From: Bacteroidales bacterium
GTDB lineage: Bacteria > Bacteroidota > Bacteroidia > Bacteroidales > 4484-276
Length of the DNA: 11,930 nt
Reading direction: 5' to 3'
Assembly (NCBI GenBank): GCA_018400545.1
Contig: JAGYLT010000040.1
Location: 1-11,930, forward strand
Part shown: positions 7,611-11,930 of the stretch, in pieces
Position numbering within the stretch: position 1 is the first letter of the stretch
How the letters are laid out: every line of letters starts with the position of its first letter
Notes under the pieces: generated by a model
Database searches by the model: none
What the model was told of the DNA's origin: nothing
What the model saw: the letters and a program-made list of their open reading frames with translations, nothing else
Program-made: the position numbers and the translations under genes

Positions 7611-8063
7611 TTATTCATGCGCCTGTGTGGGCAGTTTTACAATTGATCCCCAAAAGTGTTGTAAATCTTTGATCACTTCCATGAATTTATTAAAATCCAG
7701 CGGCTTGGAAATGAAACAATTCGCGTAATTGTTATACGCATTTACAATATCATTTTCATTTTCGGAGGTTGATAACACGACCACAGGTATTTTCCTAAGG
7801 AAAACATCGGTTTTTATCTCCGACAGTACCTGCCTGCCATCCTTTTTCGGAAGGTTCAAATCCAGCAGGATTAAGTCGGGGGTGATTGCATTCCCGTATT
7901 CGCCGAGTTTCAACAAGTAATTCATAGCCATTTCTCCATCAGTTACCACGTTAAGATTATTTTTGATCTTATGCGCATTAAAAGCTTCCTTTAATAATCG
8001 AATATCCCCCGGATTATCTTCTACCACCAACACTTCAATTGTTCTTTTCACTGGAGTTGCCAT
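7611..8063 (-). CDS. Single-domain response regulator, Rcp1-like
   Basis: A 150-residue stand-alone receiver domain. Key residues are E15/D16 (VVEDNPGD), phospho-acceptor D68 (LLDLNLPKKDG), S98 in VVVLSTS at the Ser/Thr switch position, and K120 in ISKPLD. The length, the LPKKDGR segment and the long loop before the lysine match the Rcp1 group, first known as partners of cyanobacterial phytochromes and widely paired with kinases whose transmitter resembles theirs. No DNA-binding or enzymatic domain is present, so it acts by protein contact or as a phosphate shuttle. Directly upstream is a kinase with that kind of transmitter, the likely cognate donor. It is transcribed before the hybrid kinase, whose N-terminal receiver resembles it. 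A candidate promoter lies at 8090-8120, so it may be expressed separately from the upstream kinase. Confidence 0.92.
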   Translation of the reverse strand: MATPVKRTIEVLVVEDNPGDIRLLKEAFNAHKIKNNLNVVTDGEMAMNYLLKLGEYGNAITPDLILLDLNLPKKDGRQVLSEIKTDVFLRKIPVVVLSTSENENDIVNAYNNYANCFISKPLDFNKFMEVIKDLQHFWGSIVKLPTQAHE

Positions 8064-8089
8064 AAAATAAATATTGTCACACTTGAAAG

Positions 8090-8120
8090 TAAAATTATAT
8101 TTTTTTTCGCACGCTGCAAA
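8090..8120 (-). promoter_or_regulatory. Candidate Bacteroidota promoter for the receiver gene
   Basis: On the minus strand, TTTG at 8120-8117 is followed by a 19-nt spacer and TAATTTTA at 8097-8090. This fits the Bacteroidota TTTG-N19-21-TAnnTTTG pattern, with one mismatch at the last base of the -7 box. Transcription would begin about 20 nt before the ATG at 8063. It lies in the 96-bp gap after the large PocR kinase gene, so the receiver and the two downstream kinases could have their own transcript. The spacer includes a run of eight A residues. Confidence 0.42.
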
Positions 8121-8159
8121 ATATTTATTGATTCCGGGTTATTTTGAAGTTTAAACCTG

Positions 8160-11100
8160 TCAATATTGGCCTTCATTATTTGATGTCCTGGTTTGAAGAT
8201 GTTTTGGAATTATGATTTTGAAGGATGTTCCATTTCCGATTGCGGATTTTAATGAAATAGTGCCATGGTGTCTGTCAACTATTTTTTTACATACTGCCAG
8301 TCCGATGCCGGTACCGGGATATTTGTCGCTGGTATGCAGGCGCTGAAATATAACGAATATCCTTTCATGGAATTTCGGTTCTATTCCGATTCCATTGTCC
8401 GATACGGTAAAAGTTACTTGCTTTTTGTTTTCCTTAGCCGTTATGCTGATCTGCGGTGATTTATCGCCTCTGAATTTGATTGCATTGGACACAAGGTTTT
8501 GAAAAAGCTGCACCATTTGCGATTCATCTGCATCAATCTCCGGGAGTTTTCCAAGCACAAATGTGGCTCCGCTTTCTTTTATGGTATCCGAAAGATTGGT
8601 TAGCACCTGATTGATAACTTCGTTCATGCTGGTTGTGGTAAATGGTTTGCCGCGTGTTCCAACCCTTGAATATTTCAGGAGATCGTTTATCAGGGTTTTC
8701 ATACGCGAGGCCCCATCTACGGCATAACGGATGAATTCTTTGCCGTTGTCGTCCAGCTTTTCATTGTATTTTCTTTCGAGCAATTGCAGAAAACTGGAAA
8801 CCATCCGCAGGGGTTCCTGCAAATCATGCGAGGCCACATAGGCAAACTGTTCCAGTTCTTTATTCGACCGCTCTACTTCATCCAATAGTTTCCGCAATTC
8901 ATTTTCTTTTTCTTTCAGCGGTGTAACATCGTTTACACAAACAATGGCCCCTTCCACCCGGCCGTCTTTTTTGTGTGGCAGGAAAGTGGTTTGCGTATAT
9001 TTATTTCCTCCGGATTTGTATGCCATCATGCGCTCGTATTCAACGGTTTCACCCTGGAATACCCGGTCCAGTTCTTCTTTAACCGCATCATATGCTTCTT
9101 TGCCAACCACCTCGCTGGCATGCCTGCCCACCACATCTTCAGCTTTGATTCCGAACCAGTTTTCGTAGCCTTTGTTTACGAATTCATACCTGTGATCGGG
9201 TGTGATGTAGGAAACTAAAACCGGAATCAGGTCGGTAATTAGCTGAAGTTGTTCCTTGCTGTGCTTCAGGTCATCCTGAGCCTTTTTCAGGGAGGTAATA
9301 TTGCGCACTACCGCCATAATCTGTTTTTCGCCTTTGAATTCGAGCGGAGTGCCATAAACCTGTGTGTATATGATTTTGCCGGATTTGGTGTATTCCACAT
9401 TTTCGCCCGAATAATTTTCGCCTGCTGAGGTGGTTTTAAAAAATGCTTCTATTTCGTGCTGCCAGTCTTCATGCAGCAATTTGCGGGGGTCAAGGTTTAA
9501 AAACTCCTCTCTTGAATATCCGTAAATTCTTGTTGCCGCCGTGTTCACCTCTATAATATTGCCTGCTTTGTTGCAAATAAAAATGGCATCATTTACCGAT
9601 TCAAAAATCAACCGGTGGCGCTCCTCACTTTCTTTCAGTGCTTCCCCGGCTTCTTTTGTTTCTGTAATATCTGTGTGCACACCAAACATCCTGGTGGTAT
9701 TGCCATCCTCGTCCTTCAGGCACGATGCCTCATTTCTTATCCAGCGGTACGACCCGTTTTTGTGGCGCATCCTGAATTCTTCAATAAATCTTCCCCTGGG
9801 ATTTTTTAAATAATTTTCAACAGCATGATGCATTCTTTCCGAATCATCAGGGTGCAGTAATTTTTCCCATGTCGCAAATTCGCTTTTCAATTCATGATCT
9901 TCATATCCCACATGATGTTTCCATATTTTGCTGTAGAAAACTTCATTGGTCCCCAGTTTCCAGTCCCATATGCCGGCATTGGCACCTTCGGTAGCGAGTT
10001 GAAACCGTTGTTGGTTTTCTTTTAATTCGTCCTGGTAATACCGGTTTTCCGAAACATCATTGTAAATAAAAAGCAGGTGAGGTTCGTTGTTCTGATAGAA
10101 TCTTCTAAAATGACACTCCAGCCATACCTCTTTGCCAAAACTGGATTTGACATGAATTTCCATTTTATCAGAACCTCCGTGTTCTAAAACCCGATCTGCT
10201 GCTTCAGCCAGTCCGGATTTTTGCCATGATTCCAGTTTCCTGTAATTTTGTTTAAGGAGCTGCCCGGTTGAAGTGCCAACATATTCGGCAGCCTTTTTAT
10301 TTACCATAATGCATTGGCCTGTTGCATCGTAAGCAGCTTTTCCCACGGGAGAATCCTGAACTACCGATTTGTTGAAGTTGAGCGCGTTTTGCAGTTTTTC
10401 TTCTGCCAGTTTTGATGCTGTGATGTCATCGATCAAAGCAAAAATATGGTCCACTTTTTTATCAATCACCACGCTATTCATCCACAGGTTTGTGTAGATA
10501 ATATTTCCATCATTTTTGATAAACCGCTTTTCCATCGTGTATTGCCCGATTTGCTGATGTATTAGATTGTTAAAAAGCGCCACCTCTTTTTCCAGGTCAT
10601 CAGGATGAGAAATGTCAGCCCAGGTTTTCGAGAAAAGTTCTTTTTGCGTATAGCCAAGCATGTCGAAAATGCTGTCGTTTACCTGAATCCATCTTTTATC
10701 AGGAGATGTGATAGCCATGCCGATGAGGCCTTGTTCGAAAAACGAGCGGAAACGGCTTTCGCTTTCAACCAACTGGTTTTCCATCTGACGGCGCCGGGTG
10801 ATATCGATGGCGAAAATACCTGCATGGGATACTTTTTTCTTTTCATTAAAAATGGGGAATACCCTGTTTTCGAAAAGCCGGTTGCTGCGCGAATCCTGAA
10901 ATATATTGGCTTTTCCGGTTTTAAACACTTTGTCAATATTTTTTTTCCTTAATTTTTTTAATTCAGGAGGAAGAAGGTCATAAGCATTTTTTCCAATCAG
11001 ATCCTCAATGTTTTGCTTAAACCGTTTGGCACCACAGGTATTTATTTTGAGTATTGTTCCTGATGGTTCAATCAGGGCTATGGTGTCGTCGGTGGCATCA

Positions 11101-11681
11101 AGCAGTATCTGCTGTAGCGCCTCCGATTGCCTGAGTTGAAGGTTTGCTGAAACCATTTTGGTGATCATGGTCACCAGCGACTGATAAAAATTTACAACTT
11201 TTTCCACCTCATCCCTGTTGTATGCCGGAACTTTTCGAAAGGCCTCAAGATAGTCCTGCGCGTCAAAATTGTATTTTTGTGCTGTTTTTCTGATTATTTC
11301 TTCCGAAGGCTTTTCTCCTTCCCAGTAAAACTGCCCAAAGAATAAATTGGCCAGATGACTGCCCTCCAGTTTAATTGGTATCACGATATCGACCAAATCA
11401 TTTTTGCATTTTTGGATATGGTAATTCTTTTGATTGATACTTCCCTGGAAGGGTTCATTGCTTATGCGGCAATTGTCAAGCATTTCAGGATGCTTACGGT
11501 GAAATTTGGTACACATGTTCTGCCAGCCGATTTCAATAATTATATTGCCCTGTAAATCGAGCATACCCACCGGAAACTTTGTTGCTGCGTAGAAATTACT
11601 GAAAAGTTGGGTGAGTTCTTCAATATCGATCAGGTCTTCAATGTTTGTTTTTGCGACATAAGATGTTGAAAATAAACTCAT
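8160..11681 (-). CDS. Sensor histidine kinase: PocR domain, six PAS, phytochrome-type transmitter
   Basis: A 1173-residue kinase. Residues about 15-180 match the PocR sensory domain, including cysteines C57, C71 and C92 and the segment LANLFFGQFYW; in the PocR regulator this kind of domain senses 1,2-propanediol, but the ligand here is unknown. Six PAS domains follow at about 185-297, 305-424, 430-545, 553-675, 682-800 and 808-922; the fourth has a typical PAC ending (MRHKNGSYRWIRNEA). A coiled coil leads to HisKA with H952 in SHDLQEPLRM. The HATPase has N1062/N1066 (QNLVSNAIKF), DNGIG from D1095, and GTGIGLA from 1123. The IFVIFQRLH segment and YPGTGIG mark the transmitter class paired with Rcp1-like receivers, and such a receiver gene lies 96 bp downstream. 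No membrane span is evident. The ATG at 11681 is preceded by AAAAGGGC, a weak Shine-Dalgarno-like run. I could not find a convincing promoter. Confidence 0.92.
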   Translation of the reverse strand: MSLFSTSYVAKTNIEDLIDIEELTQLFSNFYAATKFPVGMLDLQGNIIIEIGWQNMCTKFHRKHPEMLDNCRISNEPFQGSINQKNYHIQKCKNDLVDIVIPIKLEGSHLANLFFGQFYWEGEKPSEEIIRKTAQKYNFDAQDYLEAFRKVPAYNRDEVEKVVNFYQSLVTMITKMVSANLQLRQSEALQQILLDATDDTIALIEPSGTILKINTCGAKRFKQNIEDLIGKNAYDLLPPELKKLRKKNIDKVFKTGKANIFQDSRSNRLFENRVFPIFNEKKKVSHAGIFAIDITRRRQMENQLVESESRFRSFFEQGLIGMAITSPDKRWIQVNDSIFDMLGYTQKELFSKTWADISHPDDLEKEVALFNNLIHQQIGQYTMEKRFIKNDGNIIYTNLWMNSVVIDKKVDHIFALIDDITASKLAEEKLQNALNFNKSVVQDSPVGKAAYDATGQCIMVNKKAAEYVGTSTGQLLKQNYRKLESWQKSGLAEAADRVLEHGGSDKMEIHVKSSFGKEVWLECHFRRFYQNNEPHLLFIYNDVSENRYYQDELKENQQRFQLATEGANAGIWDWKLGTNEVFYSKIWKHHVGYEDHELKSEFATWEKLLHPDDSERMHHAVENYLKNPRGRFIEEFRMRHKNGSYRWIRNEASCLKDEDGNTTRMFGVHTDITETKEAGEALKESEERHRLIFESVNDAIFICNKAGNIIEVNTAATRIYGYSREEFLNLDPRKLLHEDWQHEIEAFFKTTSAGENYSGENVEYTKSGKIIYTQVYGTPLEFKGEKQIMAVVRNITSLKKAQDDLKHSKEQLQLITDLIPVLVSYITPDHRYEFVNKGYENWFGIKAEDVVGRHASEVVGKEAYDAVKEELDRVFQGETVEYERMMAYKSGGNKYTQTTFLPHKKDGRVEGAIVCVNDVTPLKEKENELRKLLDEVERSNKELEQFAYVASHDLQEPLRMVSSFLQLLERKYNEKLDDNGKEFIRYAVDGASRMKTLINDLLKYSRVGTRGKPFTTTSMNEVINQVLTNLSDTIKESGATFVLGKLPEIDADESQMVQLFQNLVSNAIKFRGDKSPQISITAKENKKQVTFTVSDNGIGIEPKFHERIFVIFQRLHTSDKYPGTGIGLAVCKKIVDRHHGTISLKSAIGNGTSFKIIIPKHLQTRTSNNEGQY

Positions 11682-11768
11682 TTGCTGCCCTTTTTAGAAA
11701 TACTAATTTGGAGTTTTAGGCGCTTAGGCAAAAAAACTAACCAACATGTTGTTCGTTTATTATGTTGT
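11682..11768. other. Spacer upstream of PocR kinase with short palindrome and direct repeat
   Basis: This 87-bp gap holds a 10-bp palindrome CAACATGTTG at 11742-11751 and a tandem TTAGGC at 11716-11721 and 11724-11729 next to a run of seven A residues. Either could be a regulatory site for the kinase gene or chance. I see no convincing promoter and no clear intrinsic terminator for the preceding minus-strand gene. Confidence 0.35.
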
Positions 11769-11930
11769 TTATGCTGCAAGGTTTAATTTCTTAAAGTGTT
11801 GGCATTGAGCGTGGATTGCAAACATCACATCGTCTATTTCAAGTAATTGTTCTTTATACTGATCCTTCCACTTGGTGTTTACAACAGAACTAACCATTGG
11901 CAAATTATTATTCAACATTTGCAAAATAGC
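11769..11930 (-). CDS. 3' end of an unrecognised gene (partial)
   Basis: An open frame enters from the right edge and ends with TAA at 11769-11771, giving 53 residues. It includes KWKDQYKEQLLEIDD and ends HFKKLNLAA. The composition is normal for a soluble helical protein, but I do not recognise the family. It runs in the same direction as the kinase gene, 87 bp before it. The frame could be the C-terminus of a longer gene, or a short gene starting at one of the internal ATG codons (residues 5 and 12). It is too short to judge beyond that. Confidence 0.5.
   Translation of the reverse strand, partial: AILQMLNNNLPMVSSVVNTKWKDQYKEQLLEIDDVMFAIHAQCQHFKKLNLAA

Noticed and set aside
11682..11740. 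Promoter search upstream of the PocR kinase
   Set aside because: Only partial -7 matches (such as TAGTATTT) without a TTTG at suitable distance were found.

Overview
The window looks like a chromosomal piece of a member of the Bacteroidota, probably an environmental lineage. The evidence is a membrane-anchored TPR/helix-turn-helix regulator of the DUF6377 type, an absence of clear Shine-Dalgarno sequences before most starts, AT-rich spacers, and candidate promoters of the TTTG/TAnnTTTG type. This placement comes from gene content only; there is no rRNA or marker gene. I see no tRNA, CRISPR array, insertion sequence or phage gene.

Layout: positions 1-286 are probably non-coding and hold a strong inverted repeat at the left edge and a possible promoter. 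A single plus-strand gene (287-1891) encodes the DUF6377-type regulator. It converges on a long minus-strand block, and the 52-bp gap between them carries a perfect 16-bp palindrome. Read in the direction of transcription (right to left), the minus strand holds: the end of an unrecognised gene (11769-11930); a 1173-residue PocR/six-PAS histidine kinase (8160-11681); a stand-alone Rcp1-type receiver (7611-8063); a hybrid kinase with receivers at both ends (4712-7564); a kinase with an N-terminal receiver (2667-4709); then, after 149 bp, a MIF-like tautomerase (2173-2517) and a small six-cysteine protein (1944-2150).

How they may work together: the block from 11681 to 2667 is a dense two-component signalling cluster with three transmitter modules and four receiver domains, but no DNA-binding, cyclase or other recognisable output domain. 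All three kinases lack evident membrane segments, so they should be cytoplasmic. The PocR kinase has the HisKA/HATPase type usually paired with Rcp1-like receivers, and its neighbour is exactly that, so these two are the likeliest cognate pair. The other two kinases carry N-terminal receivers resembling the stand-alone one (shared EDNPGD motif), which suggests a branched or serial phosphorelay. That wiring is inference. The tautomerase and Cys-rich protein form their own tight pair; whether they share a transcript with the kinases cannot be told from the sequence.

I found no clearly new system. The points most worth checking are the output-less kinase cluster, the MIF/Cys-rich pair, and the two palindromic elements.
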